NCBI GenBank assembly: GCA_964531335.1
Contig: CAZHEV010000009.1
Coordinates: forward strand, 1-64,000
Length of the DNA stretch: 64,000 bases
Direction: 5' to 3'
From: CAZHEV01 sp964531335 [NCBI: uncultured bacterium]
Lineage (GTDB): Bacteria > Eisenbacteria > RBG-16-71-46 > CAZHEV01
Part shown: positions 18,601 to 27,184 of the stretch, piece by piece
How positions within the stretch are numbered: the stretch's first letter is position 1
Layout of the letters: each line of letters starts with the position of its first letter
The notes under the pieces: model-generated
What the model was told of the DNA's origin: nothing
Seen by the model: only the letters and a program-made list of their open reading frames with translations
Databases searched by the model: none
Program-made: the position numbers and the translations under genes

Positions 18601-18980
18601 GCCGCGAGCAGCGCCTTCAAGAAGCCCGCGGTGGAAGCGACGCCCGCGAAATAGGAGTCGGCGCGCTCGTCCAGATACTCGTCTATGATCCGCCGAAGCA
18701 GGAGGAGGTCCGCCGACTCGGGCAGAGGCGAGGCTCGCTTTCCGGCGAGCGATTTCTCACCCAGTCGCCGCGCGAGGTCCAGCAGCGTCATGAAGCGCAG
18801 GTCGGCGTGCCCGCCCAGCTCCGTTGCGAGATATCTGGACAAATGCAGGCCGAGCGAGTTGGTGGGAACGACTACCAGGCCCGGCGCGGGAGGATCGGCT
18901 TTCACCAGCGGCCGCGCCTCTTCCAGAAGCGCCGCTTCGAGATGAGGGCGATACTCGCCGGTTATTATTCTTCCGGTCAT
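15606..18980 (-). CDS. addB: AddB-type nuclease subunit (iron-staple PD-(D/E)xK)
   Basis: Partner of AddA in end resection. About 1124 residues. The N-terminal part is a degenerate helicase fold without a Walker A motif. The C-terminal nuclease has AIEGKIDRVDL and RVIDYKTGKG. One cysteine in DYCRCPF (before the nuclease) and three in DFCGYCDYRMAC form the 4Fe-4S staple seen in AddB/Cas4 nucleases. A Gly/Ala/Glu-rich insert at about 230-370 contains three perfect copies of GDGLPRAG encoded by a 24-bp tandem repeat. The ATG at 18980 (AAAGG upstream) is preferred over an in-frame TTG two codons earlier. It begins 33 bp after the wzi-like gene. Confidence 0.88.
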   Translation of the reverse strand: MTGRIITGEYRPHLEAALLEEARPLVKADPPAPGLVVVPTNSLGLHLSRYLATELGGHADLRFMTLLDLARRLGEKSLAGKRASPLPESADLLLLRRIIDEYLDERADSYFAGVASTAGFLKALLAAVTDLKEGLLTPDDLEKAASASALRRTAGGKVEELVRLWRRYEERKSGAGFYDRSDLMAEAESSIDGDRWFSSLEKLVFYGFYDLNPIQRSFVRKCIQGKETAFLMPFVETPAFDYARPTLDWLDSVGFRRRGDGLPRAGGDGLPRAGGDGLPRAGGDMNFGLKAIRARLFAGGRQGASETGGAGGAALEDSTGGEVEGAGGVGAPGGLLILSAPGEERESREIVREMLKLAGLGGSERDANGGTGRGGAAPPAKAGEGAGAIGDLELSEVGVLLRNPSRYVQLLSRELDGLGIEPFVREGIPLSNTRSGRSLLLLTELVESDLSRRDVMDFLTFSDLDARGPASDGDGGRAPEASFNPALWDSLSAEAGVVSGLDQWREKLSNVSRDEVEGAAARRLLFIVERLGSGIESIRSSTGPGALVRALSDLFRGMVAPGAGREAALEALEQVSSLESCDTSVDLSFFLWLVRRRLESTQVRRGSLHGEGPVLSSLMSARGLPFKVVIVPGLTEGAFPAPAGQDPVLLDGERRAINEALEKLGLAGRLAPKSERLKEERLLFRLAAGAASELLILSFPRIDPAKGAERVPSGFVLDAASCLTGARCDLGSLDGLPFFARVPLARLFPDDGAFIDRAELDLMIADRAVAGDRPALEHLRSAGTFVASALGAEERRWDEFVMTPYDAVMESPAVLEKLTAAFAEDGAAVSPTSIEDYCRCPFLYLMRHIFRIRPVKDPEEVLTMPPLDRGQVAHAILEKTFEKIFADGRTLSPDWKRTLVSVASRALEALRRTSPGGLPLLRELEERTLVAELTASVAQDLEELGDFRPWGQELRYGSGADRFLLELDGGRSVAIEGKIDRVDLSTARAAARVIDYKTGKGSEFKENRLKGGTTIQLPLYVLGARRLLGDGVEVESAQYYFVSGERRGRRVRFTADAVEGRMAQILEIVGAAVRGVERGLFFAYPGDFCGYCDYRMACAPAQQVFERKQSDPRLQEFLRIKEID
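18131..18202. repeat. Three 24-bp tandem repeats inside addB
   Basis: Units at 18131-18154, 18155-18178 and 18179-18202 differ at one base (A for G in the first). Each encodes GDGLPRAG in frame, and a fourth degenerate GD follows. It lies in the low-complexity insert of AddB, so copy-number change would not shift the frame. Confidence 0.9.
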
Positions 18981-19013
18981 GACCAACAGCCTTTGAGGAC
19001 CGGGCCCAAGCCG

Positions 19014-20633
19014 TCACCAAGAGGCGTCCAGGTAAGCTTTCATGATCCCGTCCCAGCTTCCTTCTTCGTCCTCGCGGTGTCCGGCGTTGTTCACCTTGTA
19101 GAGGCCGCCGCCCACCGTGACGCTCGAACCAACCCACCATCCGGGGCGGTAGGAATAGCCGAGCATTATTCTGGTCCGGGTCTCCACCACTCCCGACAGG
19201 TCGAATGTGCCCGGAACGGGGTCGCCGACCCGCCATGCGTCTCCCAGCCCGAGCTCGCCGGCTCTGCGCACCTCGGCCGTCAGCTCCCATCTGGAGGACG
19301 GCGACGCGTCGTAACGCGCGGCGAAGAAGTATCCCTCCGAGTCCGGCCCGATCGGATGACCCAGGGAGCTGCCTCCGACATCGAAATCGATCTCGGAGGA
19401 GGGATCGAGCGAGTCCGCGCCGGCGCTCCTTCGAGCCTGGGTGTAGGTGTACCTGTGTATCTTGGTGAGTTCCGCCTGAAGGGTGAGAGAGCCGAGCCCC
19501 GAGACGCCGGCCTTCATGAAGCCGAGTTGATACCCGATCTGGGTGGGCTTCTGGTCCCGGCTGAAGCTCCAGTCATCGAGCAGGAACGAGCCGTAGAGGC
19601 GCGAGCCGGCCGTCGCCAGCCAGTCGGCGTCGATCGACCACATCACGTTGTTCCTCCAGTGCCTTCCCTCCGACTCGTCCTGCTGCACGATCTTTTCCAC
19701 CAGGCTATAGGGGTAGAAGGCGAGCAGGTACAGGGGCGCCTGCCGGAAGGTCCTGAACCTGGCGTGCTCGGCGACCCCGAGCGTAAGCCCCGAGGTGGCC
19801 GCTATCTGGAGCCTGTGCCCGGCGAGCATCTCCCCGCCCCCGAAGTCCAGCGCGGCGACGAAGGTGGTGAAGTCGACCCTGTTCATTCTTTTTCGAAGAA
19901 GCAGATGGCTTAGTGCCGGCGACGCGTCCCCCATCCCCAGCGTCCCCGTGCGCCCCGGACCCCACCGCAGCCAGTCCTTGCCGAAGACCGCTTCGACCAC
20001 GCCGGTGTTGACGCGCACGTACGCCCTGTTCACCCACGAGTTGACATCCTCGCCCTCCACCAGGGCATTGAAAGTACCGAAATCCGGCACCCCCCTGGGC
20101 TCGTCGCTGTGGTTTCCGACGACCAGGTCGTCGTGTATCACGAGAGTCCCGCCGGCGGTGGAGAATGACGCGCGCACGCCCAGGCGGCGATCGGCCAGCT
20201 TATTGAAGTATATGGGCTCTACATTGTCCACTCGGACCCACGTGTACGGGACGACCTCGACACGCCCCCCGCGCCGCCCTTCGGCGGGTTGGATCAGCAA
20301 GAAAGGATCGTGCACACCGGCGGGAGGCTGGAGGCCCAGGGCCTCCAGCTCCACGGAGAACTCCCGCACCAGCCTCCGCCCGACCGGATGGTCCAGAAGA
20401 TCGTCGCGATTCTCCCGCAAACCTTCCGCCAGGACGGCGCCTATCTGCGCCCGGGTAAGAGGCCGTGTATTGGCCGGCCCCGCGGGAACAAGGCCCGCGG
20501 CGGCCACTATCTCGAGGTCTTCGTAATGGCCGGAGTACGACGGCACGAGGTCGCCGTCGAAGCCGGCCTCGAGCGGCGGGGGCGAGAATATGACAGCGAC
20601 GGAGACGACTGCAAAGAGACAGATCTTTATCAA
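19014..20633 (-). CDS. Capsule assembly Wzi-family outer-membrane protein
   Basis: A 539-residue protein with a signal peptide (residues 1-23, cleaved near LEA). The body alternates short amphipathic strands (for example GVVEAVFGKDWLRWGPGRTG and ARYDASPSSRWELTAEVRR) and ends in a tryptophan, the usual beta-barrel insertion signal. The KDWLRWGPG block and overall pattern match the Wzi/capsule-assembly family, which binds surface polysaccharide. The start is a TTG overlapping the otsAB stop (TTGA); it is the only start that keeps the signal peptide. No other capsule gene is nearby, so its substrate is unknown. Confidence 0.82.
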   Translation of the reverse strand: MIKICLFAVVSVAVIFSPPPLEAGFDGDLVPSYSGHYEDLEIVAAAGLVPAGPANTRPLTRAQIGAVLAEGLRENRDDLLDHPVGRRLVREFSVELEALGLQPPAGVHDPFLLIQPAEGRRGGRVEVVPYTWVRVDNVEPIYFNKLADRRLGVRASFSTAGGTLVIHDDLVVGNHSDEPRGVPDFGTFNALVEGEDVNSWVNRAYVRVNTGVVEAVFGKDWLRWGPGRTGTLGMGDASPALSHLLLRKRMNRVDFTTFVAALDFGGGEMLAGHRLQIAATSGLTLGVAEHARFRTFRQAPLYLLAFYPYSLVEKIVQQDESEGRHWRNNVMWSIDADWLATAGSRLYGSFLLDDWSFSRDQKPTQIGYQLGFMKAGVSGLGSLTLQAELTKIHRYTYTQARRSAGADSLDPSSEIDFDVGGSSLGHPIGPDSEGYFFAARYDASPSSRWELTAEVRRAGELGLGDAWRVGDPVPGTFDLSGVVETRTRIMLGYSYRPGWWVGSSVTVGGGLYKVNNAGHREDEEGSWDGIMKAYLDASW

Positions 20634-22882
20634 CCTGCATCCCCGGGATCGTTCGTGACAGCGGGAGCATCTTTCCGACCGGCGAGAATGCTACTCTCGC
20701 CGCCGATCTCTGTCAAGTCGCCGACCAACGTCCTTATGTCCGCGTATGATTCGACGTTGTACTTCGCCCGGGAGGAGGTGAGGTTGACCCGTATAGAGTA
20801 CGCGTCTTCGGGGAGCACCGAGAAGACCTCCTCGTCGGTGAAGTCGTCGCCGGCGGCGAGGATGAAGTCCCACGGCCCTTTGGATATCCATTGAGCGGCC
20901 GCCCTGCCCTTGTTGGCGCTTGCGTTCTTTATCTCGATGGCCTTCTCGCCTTCGAGCACCGCCAAATTGAGGTTCGCGGTGAGATCGACGAGCTCGTCCC
21001 TCAGCTCCCTGGCCCGGAGAGAGCCCAGGCCGGGCTCGACCCTTCCGTAATGCCACACCAGGGAGTAGTCCTTCTCCTCTTGGAACGACCCCGGAGTCCT
21101 GTCCACGTAAAGCTCGAGATAAGGACGGACTTCTTCCTTCCAGTCGTTCTCGAGGGACTCGATCATGTTCCAGTCGCCCTGCTTCTCGCGAAGCCATACT
21201 CCGTGCTCGGCGATCAGGCCCACGTTCAAATCCCCCAGCCATTCCTGGAGCGTGCCCTTGTCCCGGCCGCTCGCAACGACGACCTCATTGCGCTCGTCCG
21301 AGGAGAGGGCCGCGAGCGTTTCCTTTACGGCTCTGTCGGGTCTTCCCTGAGACGGCTTATCCCTGTACGGGACGAGCGTCCCGTCGTAGTCGAGCAGTAT
21401 CAGGCGCCGCCCGGCCTTCGAGTAATCGCCCAGGATCGCGCTCTTCACACCGCTCGTGACGGTCCTCGCTACCAGGTCTCTCTGGTGGCTGATGATCGCG
21501 GAGAGGCTGTCCAGGAAGTGGCCCGCCCAACCTTTCAAGTTATACCTTCGCAAGCGGGCCTTCATAATGCGGTTGCGCTCGACCTGTTCGTGCTCGGGCA
21601 TGCTCATGGCGATCTTCAGGGCCTCGACCACCTGGTCCCTGTTGTTCGGGTTGATGGTGATGGCCTCGCCCAGCACGTTGGACGCACCGGCGAGCTCGCT
21701 CAGTACCAGCACGCCCTTGTCGTCCGTCTTGCTCGCGATGAACTCCTTGGCTATGAGGTTCATTCCGTCCCTGAGCGGCGTAAGCAGCGCTATGTCGGAA
21801 GTCTTGTAGAGCGCGGAAAGCGTCCTGAAGGGCACGGACCTGTACAGGTACCACACGGGCATCCAGTCCAGCGTTCCGTATCTTCCGTTTATCCTGCCCA
21901 CCAACTGGTCCACTCGGCTCTTGAGCTGCACGTAGTGCTCCACCCTCGTCCTCGACGGGACCGCAACCATTATCATGGTCACCTTGTCCTCGTACTCGGG
22001 GTTCGACGCGAGGAACCTTCCAAAGGCCTCCAGGCGCTCTGGGATCCCCTTCGTGTAGTCTAGCCTGTCGACCGAAAGCACCACCTTGCGATCTCCGACC
22101 TTGTCGCGTATGTGTTGGATCTCCTTTTGGACATCCGGAGTCTCGGCCATGCCCGCGAAACGGTCGTAGTCAATGCCCATGGGGAAAGCGTCAACTCTCA
22201 CGTATCGGTTTCCCTTGGATACCTGCAACAGATTGCCCTCGTATCCGAGCAGGCGCCTGGTACAGCTCAGGAAGTGCCTCACATAATCGTATGTGTGGAA
22301 GCCGATGAGGTCCGCGCCCATGATCCCCTCGATGATCTCTTCGCGCCAGGGCAGAAGGCGAAAGATCTCGTAGGAGGGAAACGGAATATGCAGGAAGAAG
22401 CCGATCTTGAGCCCCATTCCCTTTTCCCTGAGGAGCTTGGGCAGGAGCATGTACTGGTAGTCATGGACCCAGATCGTATCGCCCGGCTCAGCGACTTCCG
22501 CCACCGCGTCGGCCATCTTCTGGTTGACGTTGACGTAGGCGTCCCAGAGCCGCCGGCTGTAGACGGTGTAATGAGTGAAGTAATGGAAAAGGGGCCAGAT
22601 GGTCCTGTTGCAGAATCCATAGTAGAACTGCTCGACTTCCTGCTGGCTCAGAAAGACCGGCTTGAGACCGAGGTCCCGCAGCTTATCTTCGATGTCGTCG
22701 ACGCGCTCCTTGGCACGGTCCACCGCGAGCCCGGGCCATCCGACCCAGACTTCGGCATACTGCTCCCGAATCGAGGCCAGCCCGACGGCCACGCCGCCGA
22801 CGCTCTGTTGAAAGCGTAACTCCCCGCCCCTTCTGGTGATATTCACGGGGAGCCTATTGGACACCATTATGACTCGAGACAT
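20630..22882 (-). CDS. otsAB: Bifunctional trehalose-6-phosphate synthase/phosphatase
   Basis: A 750-residue fusion that would make trehalose from UDP-glucose and glucose-6-phosphate in one protein. The synthase (about 1-470) is a GT20 enzyme with SNRLPVNI, WVHDYQYMLLP, GFFLHIPFPS, DRLDYTKGIPERL and ALLTPLRDGMNLIAKEF. The HAD-type phosphatase (about 495-740) has LILLDYDGTLVP (nucleophile Asp), VVVASGRD and ILAAGDDFTDEEVF. The fused arrangement is common in several bacterial phyla and in yeast and plants. It heads the operon, with a 4-bp overlap with the wzi-like gene, and is a likely osmoprotection function. Confidence 0.95.
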   Translation of the reverse strand: MSRVIMVSNRLPVNITRRGGELRFQQSVGGVAVGLASIREQYAEVWVGWPGLAVDRAKERVDDIEDKLRDLGLKPVFLSQQEVEQFYYGFCNRTIWPLFHYFTHYTVYSRRLWDAYVNVNQKMADAVAEVAEPGDTIWVHDYQYMLLPKLLREKGMGLKIGFFLHIPFPSYEIFRLLPWREEIIEGIMGADLIGFHTYDYVRHFLSCTRRLLGYEGNLLQVSKGNRYVRVDAFPMGIDYDRFAGMAETPDVQKEIQHIRDKVGDRKVVLSVDRLDYTKGIPERLEAFGRFLASNPEYEDKVTMIMVAVPSRTRVEHYVQLKSRVDQLVGRINGRYGTLDWMPVWYLYRSVPFRTLSALYKTSDIALLTPLRDGMNLIAKEFIASKTDDKGVLVLSELAGASNVLGEAITINPNNRDQVVEALKIAMSMPEHEQVERNRIMKARLRRYNLKGWAGHFLDSLSAIISHQRDLVARTVTSGVKSAILGDYSKAGRRLILLDYDGTLVPYRDKPSQGRPDRAVKETLAALSSDERNEVVVASGRDKGTLQEWLGDLNVGLIAEHGVWLREKQGDWNMIESLENDWKEEVRPYLELYVDRTPGSFQEEKDYSLVWHYGRVEPGLGSLRARELRDELVDLTANLNLAVLEGEKAIEIKNASANKGRAAAQWISKGPWDFILAAGDDFTDEEVFSVLPEDAYSIRVNLTSSRAKYNVESYADIRTLVGDLTEIGGESSILAGRKDAPAVTNDPGDAG

Positions 22883-23129
22883 ATTCCCATCACCATCTTC
22901 CGTCCGGGGACCGGATATTGGCCTGCGCTAAGATCCAAGGATGATCGAGGCGAATAGGCTCGAGACCGGCGGGGGACGGCACGCACCGGACCGGGCCACC
23001 CTACTCATAACCCCGACTCTAGGCGGCTCTTCTCCTTCACCATACGACGTTACCCCCCCTCCGGGGCCAAGTCAACAAAGAGGCGCGGGGGCCCTCCCCA
23101 AGGGGAACACCCGTTTAGCGGCTTACAAC

Positions 23130-23156
23130 GCAATTCATTGAAGCCAAATGAATTGC
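23130..23156. promoter_or_regulatory. AT-rich palindrome in the otsAB/rpoZ divergent region
   Basis: GCAATTCATT, 7-nt spacer, AATGAATTGC: a perfect 10-bp-arm dyad in a GC-rich surrounding, and therefore a candidate operator. It lies in the 520-bp intergenic stretch 22883-23404 between divergent otsAB and the rpoZ-like gene, where I see no gene, tRNA or clear promoter. Confidence 0.5.
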
Positions 23157-23404
23157 TCCGCCCAATCGCCAGGCCCCGGCCCCCCTCCAACTGCCCGGTC
23201 TCACAGCCGGCCATGCTCTGAATCCACCGGCCGCCACAGGTAATCTAATAATTAGCCGCATGCGGGCCCGCGGACGGCCCAAGGCTTCGGCAGGGCCCGG
23301 CGGCATCCCGGAAGGGACGAAGAAGGACGCAATCGAGGAGGTTCTGGCGGCCGCGCCGATGCAACAGGCGCCGGCAAAAACCCAGCCAAATAGACAGGAA
23401 GGTG

Positions 23405-23656
23405 ATGGCTGTGCAGGATCGCAAGCCGACCGGATCAGAGGAAAGGAAAGTACATAGCCACTCTTTGTCCAACATTTATGAGATCGCGGTCGCCTCGGCA
23501 AAGGAGGCCAAGAGAATCAACCGCCGTTTCCTCCGGGAGAAGAAGTTGCCGCCTGACAATGTGACGATCACCGCCATACGCAAGGTGATCGAGGGCAACG
23601 TGCCCTACGTAGTCGAGGGCGACTTCCCCGAGAGCCCAACCGGAGGCACCAGCTAG
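23405..23656 (+). CDS. rpoZ: RNA polymerase omega subunit-like protein
   Basis: An 83-residue protein resembling omega, which stabilises the beta' subunit. The core SNIYEIAVASAKEAKRINRR followed by VTITAIRKVIEGNVPYV has the family layout (N-terminal helix with A-A-K-R-A-like spacing, then the T-x-A-x-x-x-I-x-x-G helix). The insert REKKLPPDN between them is longer than in E. coli. The start is the ATG at 23405 with GGA upstream; a GTG one codon earlier is possible. Its 3' end lies in a 37-bp sequence repeated downstream, and a terminator follows. The assignment rests on pattern, so homology is likely but not certain. Confidence 0.7.
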   Translation: MAVQDRKPTGSEERKVHSHSLSNIYEIAVASAKEAKRINRRFLREKKLPPDNVTITAIRKVIEGNVPYVVEGDFPESPTGGTS

Positions 23657-23739
23657 CCGGAAGGCGCGGTCGATGCCGATGCTGATGTTTGGGCCGCCGT
23701 CAAGCCCAACCGGAGGCACCAGCCAGCCGGAAGGCGCGG
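23633..23739. repeat. 37-bp direct repeat spanning the rpoZ stop codon
   Basis: Copies at 23633-23669 and 23703-23739 differ at one base: T at 23654 (the TAG stop of the gene) against C at 23724. The second copy supplies the left arm of the terminator at 23731-23764. The 33 bp between them are unique. Confidence 0.9.
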
Positions 23740-23764
23740 GGCCTGTGGTCCCGCGCCTTTTGTT
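23731..23764 (+). terminator. Intrinsic terminator after the omega-like gene
   Basis: AAGGCGCGGG, 9-nt loop, CCCGCGCCTT, then TTTGTTCTT. The stem is perfect. Confidence 0.85.
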
Positions 23765-23796
23765 CTTCCCGAAGCCGCCACAGATCGACCGAGCAT

Positions 23797-25746
23797 CTAT
23801 CCCTGTCTAGCCTTGGTGTAGTTCAACAGCCCGCCGGCCAGCAGAATCTCGGCCTGCCTCTGCGTCGCCCCAAGCTCGACCTCGAGCTCTGCTCCCTTGG
23901 TGAGGTTTTTCACCTTCAAAGGCCTCCCCGAAGGGACCGCCTCCCGCAGGCCCTCCATCTTGAGCGTATCGCCCTGGTCCAGCTTGTCGTAGTCGCCCGG
24001 TTCGGCGAAGGTCAGCGGCATGATGCCGAAGTTGATCAGGTTGGCCTTGTGTATCCTCGCGAACCCCTTCGCCATCACCGCCTTCACGCCCAGATACATC
24101 GGAGCCAGCGCGGCGTGCTCCCTGCTGGAGCCCTGGCCGTAATTGTCGCCGCCTACTATGAACCCAACACCGGCATCTTTCGCCCTTTTAGCGAAGGTCG
24201 GGTCCAGACCCGAGTAGACGTGCTCTGAGATGGCCGGGATGTTGGACCTCAGCGGAAGTATCTTCGCTCCGGCCGGCATGATGTCATCGGTTGTTATGTT
24301 GTCCGGCGTCTTTAGAAGCACCTGTGCCTCTATGGACTCCGGCAGGGGCTCGTTCAGGGGCAGGGGCTTTATGTTCGGGCCGCGCACAACTTTCACCTTC
24401 TCCGGCGCTTTCGAAGGAGGAAGGACCATACTATCATCGACCAGGTACTCCCTCGGCATCTCCACGGCGACAGGCTGCGGCATGGACCTGGGATCCACTA
24501 TCTTGCCCTCGAGGGCGGTGGCCACGGCGACCTCGGGGCTGGCCAGGTAAATCTTCCCACTGGCGGTGCCGCTTCTGCCCTTGAAGTTCCTGTTGAACGT
24601 CCTGACGGACACGCCCTCGCTGGGCGGCGCCTGTCCCATCCCGATGCAGGGACCGCAGGAGGTTTCGAGCATCCTGGCCCCGGCGCCTATCATGTCGGCC
24701 AAAGCCCCGTTTCTCGAGATGGTCTCCAGGACCTGACGCGAGCCCGGGGATACCACCAGGCTGACGCCGGGATGGACCTTCTTTCCCCTCAGCATGGCCG
24801 CGACCGTCATCATGTCCCTGTAGGAGGAGTTGGTGCAGCTTCCGATCGCCACTTGCTGTACTTCGATCCCTTCGACCTCCTTGACCGGGCAGACGTTGTC
24901 CGGCATATGAGGCTGAGCTATGAGAGGCTCCAGCGAATCCAGCTCGATCTCCACGACCTCGTCGTAGTCGGCGTCCGGATCGGGCACCTGCTCCGACCAA
25001 ACGTCATCCCGCTTCTGCGCCTTCAGGAACGATCGGGAGATGTCGTCGCTGGGGAACACCGACGTCGTGGCGCCGAGCTCCGCGCCCATATTCGTGATTG
25101 TGGACCGCTCGGGCACCGTGAGGTTCTCCACGCCCGGCCCTCCGTACTCGATGATCTTTCCCACGCCGCCTTTGACGGTGAGCCGTCTCAAGACCTCCAG
25201 AATGACGTCCTTCGAGGTGACCCAGGGGGACAGCTTGCCGGTCAGGCGGACCAGGGTTATCTTCGGCATGGTCAGGTAGAACGGGCCGCCTCCCATGGCG
25301 ACCGCCACGTCCAGGCCCCCGGCGCCGATGGCGATCATCCCCAGGCCGCCGGCCGTGGGCGTGTGGCTGTCCGAGCCAAGGAGGGTCTGCCCCGGCACCG
25401 CGAAACGCTCCAGATGAACCTGGTGACAAATCCCATTTCCCGGCCTCGAGTAGTACACGCCGTACTTGGCCGCGACCGACTGCAGGAAACGGTGGTCGTC
25501 CGCGTTTTCGAACCCGGTTTGAAGCGTGTTGTGATCCACGTAGCTTACGGATAGCCGGGTCTTGACGCGAGGGATGTCCATTGCCTCGAACTGGAGATAC
25601 GCCATCGTGCCCGTAGCGTCCTGCGTCAATGTCTGGTCTATTTTTATGGCGATTTCCTCTCCCGCGACCGCCTTCCCGGACACCAGGTGGTCCTCGATCA
25701 TTTTCACGGCCAGGGGCTTTCCGCCTGCATTGCTGCTCGCACCCAT
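23797..25746 (-). CDS. Aconitate hydratase
   Basis: Interconverts citrate and isocitrate in the TCA cycle using a 4Fe-4S cluster. The 649-residue, single-chain, shorter aconitase type has a cluster cysteine in IGSCTNSSYRDM and the Cys pair in ETSCGPCIGMG. Substrate loops are GSDSHTPTAGGLGMI and, in the swivel domain, GDNYGQGSSREHAAL, with DNITTDDIMPAGAKILPLRSN between. The ATG has a GGAGGT Shine-Dalgarno. It is monocistronic. The related homoaconitase or isopropylmalate isomerase functions cannot be excluded by sequence alone, but fusion of both domains and length favour aconitase. Confidence 0.92.
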   Translation of the reverse strand: MGASSNAGGKPLAVKMIEDHLVSGKAVAGEEIAIKIDQTLTQDATGTMAYLQFEAMDIPRVKTRLSVSYVDHNTLQTGFENADDHRFLQSVAAKYGVYYSRPGNGICHQVHLERFAVPGQTLLGSDSHTPTAGGLGMIAIGAGGLDVAVAMGGGPFYLTMPKITLVRLTGKLSPWVTSKDVILEVLRRLTVKGGVGKIIEYGGPGVENLTVPERSTITNMGAELGATTSVFPSDDISRSFLKAQKRDDVWSEQVPDPDADYDEVVEIELDSLEPLIAQPHMPDNVCPVKEVEGIEVQQVAIGSCTNSSYRDMMTVAAMLRGKKVHPGVSLVVSPGSRQVLETISRNGALADMIGAGARMLETSCGPCIGMGQAPPSEGVSVRTFNRNFKGRSGTASGKIYLASPEVAVATALEGKIVDPRSMPQPVAVEMPREYLVDDSMVLPPSKAPEKVKVVRGPNIKPLPLNEPLPESIEAQVLLKTPDNITTDDIMPAGAKILPLRSNIPAISEHVYSGLDPTFAKRAKDAGVGFIVGGDNYGQGSSREHAALAPMYLGVKAVMAKGFARIHKANLINFGIMPLTFAEPGDYDKLDQGDTLKMEGLREAVPSGRPLKVKNLTKGAELEVELGATQRQAEILLAGGLLNYTKARQG

Positions 25747-26273
25747 CTCAACACCTCCATATATTCCGGCGAAACTATGATCTCAGGGCATTCGCGGCTC
25801 TCGTCGGGAATCGGGTGGGCGTCGTACCCCTGTGGGACGGCCTTCGCGCCGCCGTCCGGAGGAAAATCCAGCCTATGCCCCGTTCCCGACTGAAAAAGGT
25901 TACACCGACGTGCCCTCCGGCGCAAGGCGCAGCAGAACAGACTCAAGGAGTGGACCACCGCTTGCACCACATGGCCACTCGCCGGTTGGAAGCGAGGCCG
26001 CCGGCGAAACGCTCTCTTTAGAGCTTCCAAGGGCCGAGAAGAGGCCTCTGATTCATCGAGGCGCGGACACCCCGTCGGGGCTCTTGAAGCGCAATGGCCG
26101 AGGGCGTTTTGCAATGTCAGCGAGCCGACGGCCGATATTTCCTTTGGGAAGCGGCGGGTGTGGAGTGTGGTGTCGGCACTCCATCCTCCGTACCCGAGAG
26201 TCACTGGGAAAAAACCGGACAACGCGCCTTGACGCCCGGCTATCCCCAGTGGCAAAGTGCGAAGGAGGTCGTT
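25747..26273. other. Intergenic region, no gene recognised
   Basis: 527 bp between the divergent aconitase gene and a periplasmic-protein gene. Open frames here have no family pattern and overlap each other. I found no tRNA or convincing riboswitch core; a TTGACG motif at about 26229 lacks a good -10 box. Confidence 0.6.
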
Positions 26274-27140
26274 ATGCGAATGTCGTTAGCCGCGATGTCG
26301 GCACTGCTGGTACTAGCTGTTTCACTTCTGTCCTGGGCTCAGCCGGCGCGGGCTGACGTCGTCTACACCGAAGTCCTGAAAGGACCGAGAGGCGCGGACG
26401 GATCAGGGCCTCCCGTTGAGAGCCAGGTGTATCTCAACGGAAAAGCCCTGCGCCGTGAAGCCCAGTCGGCCCAGGACTCGGGTCCGCCAAGCGAGTACTT
26501 CTCCTCCACAACAAACAGCGCATATTATCCGAGGCTGGAGATCTTGCGCCTGGATCAGAACCTGCTGTGGTCCAAGTCGGCTTCGGGGGTGGCCGAGAAG
26601 CAGCCGATGCCGCGGTACGTGCCGCCGGCCAAGGCCAGGCTCGCTAGAATGGCCGACCTGGCCGATCTGCAGATAATCTCGAGCCAGCCGGTCCTCAGGA
26701 GGACGGGCTTCAAGAAGAAGGTCAACGATCATATGTGCGATCACATATTCGCGGTCGTGACCTGCGAGGCTAGAGACAAGAGCACGGGCCAGACCGGAAC
26801 GCTCGTTCTGATGAACGATCTCTGGGTTGCCGAGGACGTGCCGGGGACCGACGAGATCAGGGGATTCAGAAGGTCGCTCGGACAGCTCTACGGCATGAAG
26901 GAGTACTTTTGCCCGGATGCGGCGCTGTTCGCCGACGCCCTGCCCGAGCAGGCCGCCCAGATGGGCGAGCTCATGTCGCAGGTGAAGGGGCTTCCCGTGT
27001 CCACGATGATGACCGCCAAGTTCAGGAAGAAGCTCGCAAGCGGCAAGAGCGATACCGAGCTTCTTTACTCGCTGACGACGGACATCATGGACGTCGAGAA
27101 CATAGCCTACAACCCGAACGTCTACGAGCTGCCGCGGTAG
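26274..27140 (+). CDS. Predicted periplasmic protein of unknown function
   Basis: A 288-residue protein with a clear signal peptide (residues 1-28, cleavage after AQPARA). The start is the ATG with AAGGAGG 6 nt upstream, although the frame stays open further upstream. The mature part has a segment, KKKVNDHMCDHIFAVVTCEARDKSTGQTGTLVLMNDLWVAEDVPG, whose layout resembles DUF4412-type periplasmic proteins (a short Cys-containing hairpin, then an instruction-like W-A-D-x-P motif). An intervening segment is rich in Met and Ala helices. A terminator follows. I do not assign a function. Confidence 0.7.
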   Translation: MRMSLAAMSALLVLAVSLLSWAQPARADVVYTEVLKGPRGADGSGPPVESQVYLNGKALRREAQSAQDSGPPSEYFSSTTNSAYYPRLEILRLDQNLLWSKSASGVAEKQPMPRYVPPAKARLARMADLADLQIISSQPVLRRTGFKKKVNDHMCDHIFAVVTCEARDKSTGQTGTLVLMNDLWVAEDVPGTDEIRGFRRSLGQLYGMKEYFCPDAALFADALPEQAAQMGELMSQVKGLPVSTMMTAKFRKKLASGKSDTELLYSLTTDIMDVENIAYNPNVYELPR

Positions 27141-27184
27141 GCCGCGGCAAAGGGGATACCCTTTTCTCCGCGCTCGAACAGAGG

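Noticed and set aside
23115-23501. Minus-strand open frame upstream of the omega-like gene
   Set aside because: Overlaps the omega-like gene start, has low-complexity composition and no start signal or family pattern.
25747-26273. Possible riboswitch before the aconitase or periplasmic-protein gene
   Set aside because: No conserved core of the common classes (cobalamin, TPP, cyclic-di-GMP) could be matched on either strand.
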